A DNA stretch of 64,000 bases from Collimonas humicola (GTDB lineage: Bacteria; Pseudomonadota; Gammaproteobacteria; Burkholderiales; Burkholderiaceae_D): assembly GCF_018304945.1 (NCBI RefSeq), contig NZ_JAGQEE010000002.1:1-64000 (forward strand), given 5' to 3'. Under the pieces are notes generated by a model. It was not told the DNA's origin. It worked only from the letters and a program-made list of their open reading frames with translations, and made no database searches. Of this stretch, positions 8,513-16,795 are shown piece by piece. How positions within the stretch are numbered: the first letter of the stretch is position 1; each line of letters begins with the position of its first letter. Position numbers and translations under genes: made by a program.

Positions 8513-9283
8513 ATGAAATCATCAACATTGTCCTTGTTCCGTCTTGCCGCCGCTGCCGCGCTCTGCTGTCATCTGCTGAGCGCCAGCGCAGCCGGCACGG
8601 ATCATCCTGCCACCAAGTACAAAATCGACCTGCCGCCGTCCGCCGAGCTGGACTACGCGATTCAAGCCAAGCAGAGCGGCATCACGCTCGGCGGTGAAGG
8701 CACGGTCAAATGGCAAGTCGCCGACAAGCGCTTCAGCGTCAATTCGGAAACCCGCGCCATGCTGTTCGGGAAAATCCTGGAGTCGTCCAGCGAAGGCGCG
8801 ATCGACGATTTCGGCCTGGCGCCGACGCAGTTCATCAACAAACGCTACCGCAAGCAAGCCACCACCACCACCTTCCATCGCGACAGCGGCACCATCGGCT
8901 TTTCCGAGTCCGGCGACAGCTACCCGCTGAAGGGCGGCGAGCAGGATCGCACCAGCATCATCTGGCAGCTGATTTCCGTGGCGCGGGCGGCGCCGCAGCA
9001 GTTCAAGCCAGGTTCAAACTGGACCTTCTTCGTGGCCGGCATGCACGACGCCGAAGCATGGACTTTCAAGGTCGTCGATACCGAAAAAATCAAGACCCCC
9101 ATGGGCGATCTTGAGACCATTCATATCTTCAAGGCGCCGCCGCCAGACGCCAAGGACCAGCAGCTCGACATCTGGCTGGCGCCTTCCCTGGAATGGTATC
9201 CGGTGCGCTTGCGCTTTACCGAGCCGAACAAGGATTTTGTCGAACAGACTCTGCAACAGGTCAGCAACAAGGGAGCAAAATAA
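8513..9283 (+). CDS. DUF3108 domain protein, exported paralogue of the preceding gene
   Basis: The 256-residue protein has a cleavable signal peptide ([20 protein letters not shown]... ending near SASA) followed by one DUF3108 domain. It is clearly homologous to the second half of the upstream protein. Shared blocks include PPSAEL-YA, the [15 protein letters not shown] segment, TTFHR, GGEQDR-S--WQL and QQLDIWL-P--EWYPV-LRFTE. This is therefore a tandem duplication in which one copy kept a TonB-like membrane anchor and the other became soluble or periplasmic. The first codon of queC follows one base after its stop codon, suggesting cotranscription. Confidence 0.78.
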   Translation: MKSSTLSLFRLAAAAALCCHLLSASAAGTDHPATKYKIDLPPSAELDYAIQAKQSGITLGGEGTVKWQVADKRFSVNSETRAMLFGKILESSSEGAIDDFGLAPTQFINKRYRKQATTTTFHRDSGTIGFSESGDSYPLKGGEQDRTSIIWQLISVARAAPQQFKPGSNWTFFVAGMHDAEAWTFKVVDTEKIKTPMGDLETIHIFKAPPPDAKDQQLDIWLAPSLEWYPVRLRFTEPNKDFVEQTLQQVSNKGAK

Positions 9284-9284
9284 T

Positions 9285-10019
9285 ATGAGTACACCAAACA
9301 GCGCACCAGGCAGCGTACCGAATGGCGCCATCGTCCTGTTCAGCGGCGGCCAGGATTCCACTACTTGCCTGGCATGGGCCCTGGCGCGCTATGAGCGGGT
9401 CGAGACCATCGGCTTCGACTACGGCCAGCGGCATGCTGTCGAACTGACCGTGCGCCCGGTCCTGCTGCAGAAAATCCGCGCCCAGTTTCCGCACTGGGCA
9501 CATAAATTGGGCGAAGACCATATGATCGACCTGTCGCTGATTTCAAAGATTTCATCGACCGCCATGACAGAAGACGTCGAAATCGTGATGCAGGAAAACG
9601 GCTTGCCGAATACTTTCGTCCCCGGCCGCAACCTGCTGTTCATGACAGTGGCCGCCACCGTCGCTTACCGGCGCGGCTTGAACGTACTGGTGGGCGGCAT
9701 GTGCGAAACCGATTTTTCAGGCTATCCGGATTGCCGCGACGACACCATGAAGGCCCTGCAGGTGGCGCTCAACCTCGGCATGGCGACCCGGCTGAAGCTG
9801 GAAACGCCGTTGATGTGGATCGACAAGTCGGAAACCTGGAAACTGGCGCAAGATCTGGGCGGCGATGCCCTGGTCGACCTGATCCGGGCCGATACCCATA
9901 CCTGCTATCTGGGCGAACGCGGCGCCTTGCATGACTGGGGCTATGGTTGCGGCACTTGCCCGGCATGTGCGTTGCGCGCGCGCGGCTACCAGCAATTCAG
10001 GCAAGGCGCTCCAGCCTGA
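9285..10019 (+). CDS. queC: 7-cyano-7-deazaguanine synthase QueC
   Basis: The 244-residue protein carries the PP-loop ATP-pyrophosphatase motif [10 protein letters not shown] (about residues 18-27) and the GFDYGQRH block. The C-terminal zinc site is CYLGERG followed by [14 protein letters not shown]. QueC converts 7-carboxy-7-deazaguanine to preQ0 on the route to queuosine in tRNA. The ATG at 9285 has a GGGAGC ribosome site at 9271-9276, inside the end of the preceding DUF3108 gene, which supports an operon. No preQ1 riboswitch is visible. Confidence 0.95.
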   Translation: MSTPNSAPGSVPNGAIVLFSGGQDSTTCLAWALARYERVETIGFDYGQRHAVELTVRPVLLQKIRAQFPHWAHKLGEDHMIDLSLISKISSTAMTEDVEIVMQENGLPNTFVPGRNLLFMTVAATVAYRRGLNVLVGGMCETDFSGYPDCRDDTMKALQVALNLGMATRLKLETPLMWIDKSETWKLAQDLGGDALVDLIRADTHTCYLGERGALHDWGYGCGTCPACALRARGYQQFRQGAPA

Positions 10020-10065
10020 GCGCCCAGCCTGGCAGTCGCTGGAGACATGCTGGACACTGAAAGAC

Positions 10066-10104
10066 AAAACGGCGGGTAGATCTTCATCTACCCGCCGTTT
10101 TTTT
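10066..10104 (+). terminator. Rho-independent terminator after queC
   Basis: A 15-base-pair perfect stem (10067-10081 with 10086-10100) with a CTTC tetraloop is followed by seven T. A run of A before the stem lets it act on the convergent oxidoreductase gene as well. Confidence 0.92.
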
Positions 10105-10123
10105 AACGATCAACCACGATCAG

Positions 10124-13100
10124 CTAAGCCGCGATCGAACGAGACAACTCCCCTTTTGCTTCAGGTGCAGCAAACTGATTCAGCAACTGTGCTTCCTTGG
10201 CGCGGGCTGCCGCCAGATGCCGGTCCTTGACGTGGCCATAACCGCGAATCTCTTCGGGCAGGCTGGCAAGCGCGACGGCGGTGGCCAGGTTGTCGGCAGT
10301 CAGCTTCGGCAGCAAGGAGCTGACGAGTTCCTTGTAATGCACGATCAGGGCCCGCTCTTCCTTGCGCTCGGCGGTGTAGCCGAAAATATCCAGCGCGCCG
10401 CCGCGCAGGAATTTCAGTTTCGCCAGGACGCCGAAAGCGCGCATCATCCATGGTCCGAACTCCTGCTTGACCAGATGGCCGTGGGCATCGTGCTTGGCCA
10501 GCAGCGGCGGCGCCAGGTGGAACTTGAGCTTGTAGTCGCCTTCGAACATGGCGGCAATTTTCGCCTTGAAAGCGCCGTCGGTGTACAAGCGCGCCACTTC
10601 GTATTCATCCTTGTAAGCCATCAGCTTGAACAAATACGTAGCGACTGCGGTACTCAAACGATGCCCGCCATGCTGGCGTTCTGCAGCCTGTACCTGCTCG
10701 ACAAAAGCGCGGTACTGTTCCGCATAGGCGGCGTCCTGGTAGGAAGTGAGGACGGCGACGCGGCGCTTGATCAAATCATCCAGCTTAGGCGTGCGTTTGA
10801 ATTCGATCACCTGCGCCTGCGTATCGCTGAGGCGGGTACGTTTTTCCAGTTCCGCCAGATCGATCGCTGCCGTGCGGCCCCAAACAAACGCCTGCTTGTT
10901 GAACGCGACTTGCAAGGCATTCAGTTCGATCGCCCGCATCAGCGATGCTTCCTGCAACGGCACCCATCCCTTTTGCCAGGCATAGCCCAGCATGAACATA
11001 TTGGTGGCGATGGCGTCGCCCATCAAGGCGGTAGCGATATGGCCGGCATTGATGAACTCGACGCGGTCGCTGCCGCAGGCTGTGCGGATATCGTGCTCGG
11101 CCGCCGCATCAGGCGATTGCCAGTCCGGATTCTTGACGAATGCGGCGGTCGGCGTACGAGTCGAATTGATCGCTGCGTAAGTCCGCCCCTCGCCCATGCG
11201 CGAGAGGGCATCGCGGCTGGCGCTGACGATGGCGTCGCAGCCGATCACCAGATCGGCGTCGCCGGTGCCGACACGGGTCGAATAGATATCGTCCGGATGA
11301 TCGGCCAGCCGCACGTGCGACATCACCGGACCGCCCTTTTGCGCCAGGCCGCTCATGTCCAGCACCGAGCAGCCCTTGCCTTCGACGTGCGCTGCCATCG
11401 CCAGGATCTGGCCGATGGTCACTACGCCGGTGCCGCCGATACCGGTCACCAGGATGCCGAAAGGCTTGACGGTGTTTGGCAAGACCGGCGCCGGCAGGGC
11501 AGCTACTGGAGCGTCCGCCGTGGCTGGTGCCGCCGATATTTTGGCAGGCTTCTTCAGGTTGCCGCCTTCGACCGTGACAAAGCTCGGGCAGAATCCGGTA
11601 ACGCAGGAGAAATCCTTGTTGCACGAAGATTGGTTGATCTGGCGCTTGCGGCCGAACTCGGTTTCCAGCGGCTCCACCGACAGGCAGTTCGACTGCACGC
11701 TGCAATCGCCGCAGCCTTCGCACACGGCTTCGTTGATCACGGCACGCTTGGCTGGGTCCGGATACTCGTTGCGTTTCCGGCGGCGGCGTTTTTCTGACGC
11801 GCAGGTCTGATCGTAAATCATGGCCGAGCAGCCTTCGATCTCGCGCAGTTCGCGTTGCACCGCGTCCAGTTCGCTGCGGTGACGGATCGTCACGCCAGGC
11901 GCCCAGTCGGTGCTCGAACCGTATTTTTCCGGTTCGTCGGTCACCACGATAATCGGCGTCACGCCTTCGGCGGCAATCTGGCGCGAAATCATGGCCGGAT
12001 CGAGCGGGCCGTCGAATGCCTGGCCGCCGGTCATGGCGACCGCATCGTTGAACAGGATCTTGTAGGTGATGTTGACCTTGGCCGCGACCGACGCGCGGAT
12101 CGCCAGCAGGCCTGAGTGGAAATAGGTGCCGTCGCCGAGATTGGCGAACACGTGCTTTTCCGTGGTGAACGGCGCTTGGCCGACCCAGGTCACGCCTTCG
12201 CCGCCCATATGGGTGAAGGTGGACGATTCGCGGTCCATCCACAGCACCATGTAATGGCAGCCGATGCCGGCCAGGCCACGGCTGCCGTCCGGCAGCCTGG
12301 TCGAAGTATTGTGCGGGCAGCCGGAACAGAAATGCGGCACGCGGTCCTTGTTCGGATCTGGCTTGCTGCTGATGTTCAGCAGTGCTTCCTTGGCTTCCAG
12401 GTAGGCAACCCGTTGCTGCACGCGCTGCGCCACCGGATGGCCGGCAAAGTATTTCGACACGCGGGTCGCAATGGCGCGGGCGATCTGCGCCGGATTCAGT
12501 TCATAGGTGGCCGGCAGCAGCCAGTCGCCATGGCCTTCGCCGCTGCGGTTGCTCCATTCGCCGGTATCGTCGAACTTGCCGACCACGCGTGGCCGCACAT
12601 CGTCGCGCCAGTTGTAGAGTTCTTCCTTGACCTGGTATTCCAGGATCTGGCGCTTTTCTTCCACCACCAGGATTTCTTCCAGGCCTTGCGCAAACTCGCG
12701 CACGCCTTCCGCTTCGAGCGGCCAGGTCATGCCGATCTTGTACAGGCGGATGCCAATGTCGCGCGCCACGGTTTCGTCGATGCCGAGGTCGGCCAGCGCC
12801 TGGCGCGTGTCCAGATAGGATTTGCCGGCGGTGATGATGCCGATCTTGGCGCGCGGGCTGTCCCAGATGATCTGGTTCAGCTTGTTGACGCGGGCATAGG
12901 CCAGCGCTGCGTACCATTTGTAATTGTTCATCCGCGCTTCCTGTCCCAGCACGGTGTCGGGCAAGCGGATGTTCAAGCCGTCTGCCGGCAGTTCAAAATC
13001 AGCGGCGGTCGGCAAGACAATCTTGACGCGGTCCGGATCGAGATCGATCGACGCGCCGGACTCGACCAGGTCGGTGACGCATTTCATCGATACCCACAAA

Positions 13101-13729
13101 CCGGTATAGCGGCTCATGGCCCAGCCATGCAAGCCGTAGTCGAGATATTCCTGCACCGAAGACGGATACAGCACCGGAATGCCGCAGGCTTTCAGGATAT
13201 GTTCGCTCTGGTGTGCGGTGGTCGACGATTTTGCCGCGTGATCGTCGCCGGCCAGCACCAGCACGCCGCCATTCTTGGAAGTGCCGGCCATGTTGGCGTG
13301 CTTGAAGACGTCGCCGCAACGGTCGACGCCGGGGCCTTTGCCGTACCACATGCCGAACACGCCATCGTATTGCGCGCCGGGAAACAGGTTGACCTGCTGC
13401 GTACCCCAGACACTGGTGGCGGCAAGGTCTTCATTCATGCCGGGGTGGAATTTGACGTGATGCGATTCCAGGTATTTCTTGGCCTTGGCGGCGGTCAGAT
13501 CGACGCTGCCGAGCGGGGAACCGCGATAGCCGGTCACGAAACCGGCGGTGTTCAAGCCAGCTTGCACATCGCGCTGCCGTTGCAGCATCGGCAAGCGAAT
13601 GATGGCCTGTGTGCCCGTCATGAAAGCACGGCCACGTTCTAATGTGAATTTATCATCAAGGGAAATGCTATCAGCTTCAGACGCTTGCGTGGGCAGCAAG
13701 GCTTGCGCCGATTTGAGTGGTGCGTTCAT
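10124..13729 (-). CDS. Fused indolepyruvate ferredoxin oxidoreductase family protein
   Basis: This 1201-residue protein fuses parts that are separate subunits in archaea. The N-terminal half is IorA-like: a ThDP-type pyrimidine-binding domain starting with the GSPLGSVD block, and the ThDP pyrophosphate domain with GDGTYFHSG. A cysteine-rich iron-sulfur segment follows at about residues 670-725 (CEGCGDCSVQSNC, then SSCNKDFSC and GFCPSF). The IorB/gamma domain starts at about residue 755 with ILVTGIGGTGVVTIG, and a long C-terminal domain completes it. The family decarboxylates aryl or branched 2-oxo acids oxidatively to acyl-CoA. The physiological electron acceptor in this aerobe is not evident. 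The ATG at 13729 has GGAGA upstream. Confidence 0.9.
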   Translation of the reverse strand: MNAPLKSAQALLPTQASEADSISLDDKFTLERGRAFMTGTQAIIRLPMLQRQRDVQAGLNTAGFVTGYRGSPLGSVDLTAAKAKKYLESHHVKFHPGMNEDLAATSVWGTQQVNLFPGAQYDGVFGMWYGKGPGVDRCGDVFKHANMAGTSKNGGVLVLAGDDHAAKSSTTAHQSEHILKACGIPVLYPSSVQEYLDYGLHGWAMSRYTGLWVSMKCVTDLVESGASIDLDPDRVKIVLPTAADFELPADGLNIRLPDTVLGQEARMNNYKWYAALAYARVNKLNQIIWDSPRAKIGIITAGKSYLDTRQALADLGIDETVARDIGIRLYKIGMTWPLEAEGVREFAQGLEEILVVEEKRQILEYQVKEELYNWRDDVRPRVVGKFDDTGEWSNRSGEGHGDWLLPATYELNPAQIARAIATRVSKYFAGHPVAQRVQQRVAYLEAKEALLNISSKPDPNKDRVPHFCSGCPHNTSTRLPDGSRGLAGIGCHYMVLWMDRESSTFTHMGGEGVTWVGQAPFTTEKHVFANLGDGTYFHSGLLAIRASVAAKVNITYKILFNDAVAMTGGQAFDGPLDPAMISRQIAAEGVTPIIVVTDEPEKYGSSTDWAPGVTIRHRSELDAVQRELREIEGCSAMIYDQTCASEKRRRRKRNEYPDPAKRAVINEAVCEGCGDCSVQSNCLSVEPLETEFGRKRQINQSSCNKDFSCVTGFCPSFVTVEGGNLKKPAKISAAPATADAPVAALPAPVLPNTVKPFGILVTGIGGTGVVTIGQILAMAAHVEGKGCSVLDMSGLAQKGGPVMSHVRLADHPDDIYSTRVGTGDADLVIGCDAIVSASRDALSRMGEGRTYAAINSTRTPTAAFVKNPDWQSPDAAAEHDIRTACGSDRVEFINAGHIATALMGDAIATNMFMLGYAWQKGWVPLQEASLMRAIELNALQVAFNKQAFVWGRTAAIDLAELEKRTRLSDTQAQVIEFKRTPKLDDLIKRRVAVLTSYQDAAYAEQYRAFVEQVQAAERQHGGHRLSTAVATYLFKLMAYKDEYEVARLYTDGAFKAKIAAMFEGDYKLKFHLAPPLLAKHDAHGHLVKQEFGPWMMRAFGVLAKLKFLRGGALDIFGYTAERKEERALIVHYKELVSSLLPKLTADNLATAVALASLPEEIRGYGHVKDRHLAAARAKEAQLLNQFAAPEAKGELSRSIAA

Positions 13730-14039
13730 TCAGTCTCCGTGCCAAAAATTATGTTTTTGATTGCACTGCGTGGAGGTTATCCTACGCGGTCAAACGTCTT
13801 CGCCTTGTGGGCAAATCGTCCTGTTTTTTACTATTTCCTGCAGCCACCAGAATATCACAAGCGGGTGGCCGACTCAATGCACGGCGCAGCAATCACCCGC
13901 GCCGGTACTGGGTCTGTAGCGCCTGCCGCGCGGTCGCATTTCCAAAATCAAATGCTAAGCAGCCCCAGGGTAACAACTGTAACAACTGGTAAATCGAGTA
14001 GATCGGGAGCACGACTCGGCGTGTAATGGCAACTTGTCA
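13730..14039. other. Intergenic region between the oxidoreductase gene and the hairpin cluster
   Basis: About 310 bases without a convincing gene. A 91-codon open frame from 13751 has no ribosome binding site and no recognisable motif. A promoter for the leftward oxidoreductase gene should lie here, but I cannot point to convincing -35 and -10 elements. Confidence 0.4.
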
Positions 14040-14111
14040 GATGTGGCTGAATACCTCCCCTGGACCAGCCATGTCGGGCATTCCTCCCTCTAGTGTTCCC
14101 ATTATCACTAG
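14040..14111 (+). ncRNA. Two successive hairpins before an orphan terminator; candidate small RNA
   Basis: Hairpin 1 pairs 14040-14049 with 14066-14075 over ten base pairs. Two of these are G-U pairs only if the plus strand is the RNA. Hairpin 2 pairs CTAGTG (14090-14095) with CACTAG (14106-14111). A full terminator with a T-run follows at once on the plus strand, yet no plus-strand gene precedes it. This supports a plus-strand transcript of unknown 5' end. The alternative is that the hairpins are the 3' end of leftward phhA transcripts. No known RNA family was recognised. Confidence 0.35.
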
Positions 14112-14114
14112 TTT

Positions 14115-14150
14115 GCGGATTCTGCACTCCCCTGCAGAATCCGCTTTTTT
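14115..14150 (+). terminator. Orphan rho-independent terminator (plus orientation)
   Basis: A 12-base-pair stem (14115-14126 with 14133-14144) and a six-base loop are followed by six T on the plus strand. On the minus strand the stem lies directly after the phhA stop, but there it lacks a T-run. The hairpin is strong; which transcript it serves is open. Confidence 0.7.
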
Positions 14151-15042
14151 ATTTCAGCTGCAGATTTGTCTCGCCATCCAGCAAGGTATTCGCCGGCAAC
14201 GGCTGCAAGGCTTTCAGGCGCGCATAGATGGGCGTGAAATCCGGCGCGGTATCGTCGAACAGTTGCTTGAAATCATTGATGACAAAATAGGTTTCCTGAT
14301 AAGAGTCGATCTTGTACAGGGTGCGCATCACGCGCTCGACATCGAACGGCAGGCGCAAAGGCGCGGGACTGCTCAGGCAATGCTCGATTTCACCGCCGGA
14401 CGACAGAATCCCGGCACCATACACGCGCAGGCCTTCCGGACTCTGGATCAGGCCGAACTCAACCGTGTACCAATACAGGCGCGCCAGCATCGACAGGCCG
14501 TCCAGCTTCATCGCCTTCAGCGCGCCCTTGCCGTAATCCTGCAGATGGTCGGCAAAAATCGGATTGAACAGCAGCGGCACGTGCCCGAAAAAATCGTGGA
14601 ACACATCGGGTTCGACGATGTAGTCGAATTCCTCCGGATCGCGCAGCCAGACTGTGACGGGGAAACGGCGGCTGGCCAGGTGCTCGAAAAAAACATGGTC
14701 CGGCACCAGGCCCGGCACCGCCACCAGCGTCCAGCCGGTAGCCTTGGACAGCAAGGCCGAGCTTTCTTCAAAGCGCGGAATGCCGTCGCCGATATTGAGC
14801 AGTTCCAGGCTTTCGATAAAGACGTCGCAGGCGCGGCCGGGGATCAGCTTGGCTTGGCGCTGATACAGGCGGCGCCACAGAGCGTGCTGCTCCGGCGTGT
14901 AGGCATCCCAGTCCTGCTTGACTACATAGCGCGCGTCGATCTTGCTGTAGTCGCCGCGCAGGGAAGCGCCGTCCGACTTTTCAGCGACGGTGGCAAAAAA
15001 ATCATCGGTGTTCAAGCTCATGTCCATTACGTTTGCATTCAT
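14149..15042 (-). CDS. phhA: Phenylalanine 4-monooxygenase
   Basis: The 297-residue protein is a single-domain, non-heme iron, pterin-dependent aromatic amino acid hydroxylase. The iron-binding pair is visible in PDVFHDFFGHVPLL (two His), with the later Glu in WYTVEFGLI. The YGAGILSSGGEIEH segment matches the family. It converts phenylalanine to tyrosine. Unlike eukaryotic enzymes it has no N-terminal ACT domain, as expected for bacteria. GGGAC lies seven bases before the ATG at 15042. A divergent Lrp-type regulator starts 144 bases upstream and is the obvious candidate controller. Confidence 0.95.
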   Translation of the reverse strand: MNANVMDMSLNTDDFFATVAEKSDGASLRGDYSKIDARYVVKQDWDAYTPEQHALWRRLYQRQAKLIPGRACDVFIESLELLNIGDGIPRFEESSALLSKATGWTLVAVPGLVPDHVFFEHLASRRFPVTVWLRDPEEFDYIVEPDVFHDFFGHVPLLFNPIFADHLQDYGKGALKAMKLDGLSMLARLYWYTVEFGLIQSPEGLRVYGAGILSSGGEIEHCLSSPAPLRLPFDVERVMRTLYKIDSYQETYFVINDFKQLFDDTAPDFTPIYARLKALQPLPANTLLDGETNLQLK

Positions 15043-15186
15043 TATGTAGGTCCCGGATTCAGCGCGTTTAGCTACTTTTATGCCTACAGTATAGGGCTGA
15101 GACGAGGGCAGTTAATTGCAAAATTTGTCCCACGAACCAGAATTTGCGCATTAATATGTCTTAAAACATCCATTTTAAGGTGACTT

Positions 15187-15708
15187 ATGCCAACGATTGC
15201 ATTGGATGCAACCGATCGCAAAATTCTGGCGATCCTGCAGGAGGATGGCCGCCTCAGCAATCAGGAGGTGGCGGAACGGGTCAACCTGTCGCCCTCGCCC
15301 TGCCTGCGCCGCATCAAGCAGCTGGAACAGGCTGGCGTCATCCGGCAATACGTGGCGCTGCTGGAGCCGGACAAGATCGGCCTGGGCCTGCTGGCCTATA
15401 TCAACGTGCGCCTGGAAAAGCATAGCGATCCGCTATACCTGAGCGGCACCAAAGCGGCGGCGGCCCAGCATCAGACCATGTCGCCGCGGGTTTCGTTTTC
15501 TACCGCGGTGGAGCGCTGGCCGGAGGTGGTTGCCTGCTATGCCATGACCGGCGAGATGGATTTCCTGCTGAGGGTGCACGTGGAAGACATGGCGCATTTT
15601 TCGCGCTTCATGATGGAAACCCTGCTGCGCCATCCGGCGGTGCTGGACGTCAAATCGAGTTTTGCGCTGCAACGGGTGAAAGATACGACGGCGCTGCCCT
15701 TGCTATAA
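15187..15708 (+). CDS. Lrp/AsnC family transcriptional regulator
   Basis: The 173-residue protein has an N-terminal winged helix-turn-helix (DRKILAILQEDGRLSNQEVA and the recognition part SPSPCLRRIKQLE) followed by a RAM ligand-binding domain containing VVACYAMTGEMDFLLRV. An insertion of roughly 20 residues (about 80-105) between the linker and the RAM core makes it longer than the usual 150-160 residues. Divergent placement next to phhA suggests it senses an aromatic amino acid and controls phenylalanine hydroxylation. That is inference from position. Confidence 0.9.
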   Translation: MPTIALDATDRKILAILQEDGRLSNQEVAERVNLSPSPCLRRIKQLEQAGVIRQYVALLEPDKIGLGLLAYINVRLEKHSDPLYLSGTKAAAAQHQTMSPRVSFSTAVERWPEVVACYAMTGEMDFLLRVHVEDMAHFSRFMMETLLRHPAVLDVKSSFALQRVKDTTALPLL

Positions 15709-15720
15709 CAGGCCTCCGGC

Positions 15721-15975
15721 CTAGGCCGCATTCCATTCGTAGACCGTCACCAGCGACGATCCGCTGACATGCACCGGATCGGCAAACGCCAGGCTTTTTG
15801 CTTCTTCCAGGCTGGCGGCCTTGATCAGATAGGCGCCGCCCGACTTGTCGGTGAACGGGCCGGCCAGCTCAAGCTTGCCTTGCGCCCGCAGCTGATCGAG
15901 AAAGACATAATGCTGTTCTACCACGCTCGGTTGAAAGGCGGGAGTGCGCATTGTAGTGACCAGATAGCGGTACAT
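15721..15975 (-). CDS. YciI family protein
   Basis: A small protein of 84 residues with the dimeric alpha-beta-barrel pattern of the YciI family. It starts MYRYLVTTMRT, has LDQLRAQGKLELAGPF in the middle, then GGAYLIKAASLEEAKSLAFADPV in two parts, and ends with VTVYEW. Members are of unknown function, with some proposed hydrolase-like activity based on a His/Asp pair. It stands convergent to the Lrp-type gene, with only 12 bases between the two stop codons. Confidence 0.85.
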   Translation of the reverse strand: MYRYLVTTMRTPAFQPSVVEQHYVFLDQLRAQGKLELAGPFTDKSGGAYLIKAASLEEAKSLAFADPVHVSGSSLVTVYEWNAA

Positions 15976-16048
15976 GAAAATTTCCGGAGGCAGATGACGA
16001 GGCGGAAATATTATCTCAAAACGCGCAGCTTCGTTGCGGCCGGGCCGT

Positions 16049-16762
16049 CTAGTCGCGCTTGATGCCAGGCAGGTTGCTCAGCCACTTGAGCGCAGCGCGC
16101 AGATTCGCCTTGAAGGTGTAGTCCAGCATCGCCGCCTGTTCCTGCACCGCCTCCTGCAACACGCTGGCAGGATTGGCCGGCGGCAGCTTCAGATAAGCAT
16201 CCGCCTCGCCGTAATCGCGATGAATCGCCATGCCGGCCTTCTTGGCGATATGCATCATCACCTTGTTCGAAGACAGGCAGTGCATGTACAAGGTGTCGAT
16301 ATCGACATTGCGGCAGCGTATCGCCGCCCGTTCAAACAGGCGGCTGCCGACGCCCATGCCGCGCGCCGAAGCGGCCACCGAGACGCCGAATTCGGCGACC
16401 CTTTCCTTGGTGGTCGACGCGCTCACCGAAGGCAGCGCCTCGCGCGGCGCAAAGGCCAGGTGACCGACCCCGAGCAAGCGCAGCTTGCGATCGTAGACGC
16501 CGAACACGGTGTCGCGCGAGAAATCGATATTTTCCACGTAGCGGCTGACCAGATCATCCGACAGCACCGAACCGAAGCGCAGCAAGCGGTCGCCGCTGCT
16601 CAATGCCAGGAAATGGCGCAACAGCCGCTTGCGCGCCCGGCGCGACAACTCCTTGACGAAGACGATAGGCCGCGCAGCCTTGGCCTGGCCCGACCCGGGA
16701 CCGCCGGCTGTTGCCGGCGCCTGGCTGCCGGCGCCGGCCGCCTTCGCATCTGTAGCTGTCAT
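16049..16762 (-). CDS. GNAT family N-acetyltransferase
   Basis: The 237-residue protein has a Gly/Ala/Pro-rich N-terminal tail of about 30 residues and then a GNAT fold. The acetyl-CoA loop is ARGMGVGSRLFERA, near residue 130. Upstream is LLGVGHLAFAP, and downstream a NKVMMHIAKKAGMAIH block. The substrate cannot be deduced. The C-terminal part (about 185-237) extends beyond the fold and is helical. It lies 33 bases downstream of cca on the same strand and may be cotranscribed with it. Confidence 0.85.
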   Translation of the reverse strand: MTATDAKAAGAGSQAPATAGGPGSGQAKAARPIVFVKELSRRARKRLLRHFLALSSGDRLLRFGSVLSDDLVSRYVENIDFSRDTVFGVYDRKLRLLGVGHLAFAPREALPSVSASTTKERVAEFGVSVAASARGMGVGSRLFERAAIRCRNVDIDTLYMHCLSSNKVMMHIAKKAGMAIHRDYGEADAYLKLPPANPASVLQEAVQEQAAMLDYTFKANLRAALKWLSNLPGIKRD

Positions 16763-16795
16763 CCTGGCCTCTCTGGTCGGACAAGCTGATCGGGA

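Noticed and set aside
10217-13642. Very long open frames (over 500 codons) antisense to the indolepyruvate oxidoreductase
   Set aside because: They are the mirror of a GC-rich coding gene, with Arg/His/Gln-rich composition and no motif; the minus-strand gene has clear domains.
13751-14026. 91-codon open frame in the gap after the oxidoreductase gene
   Set aside because: No ribosome site, no similarity I can recognise, and biased composition.
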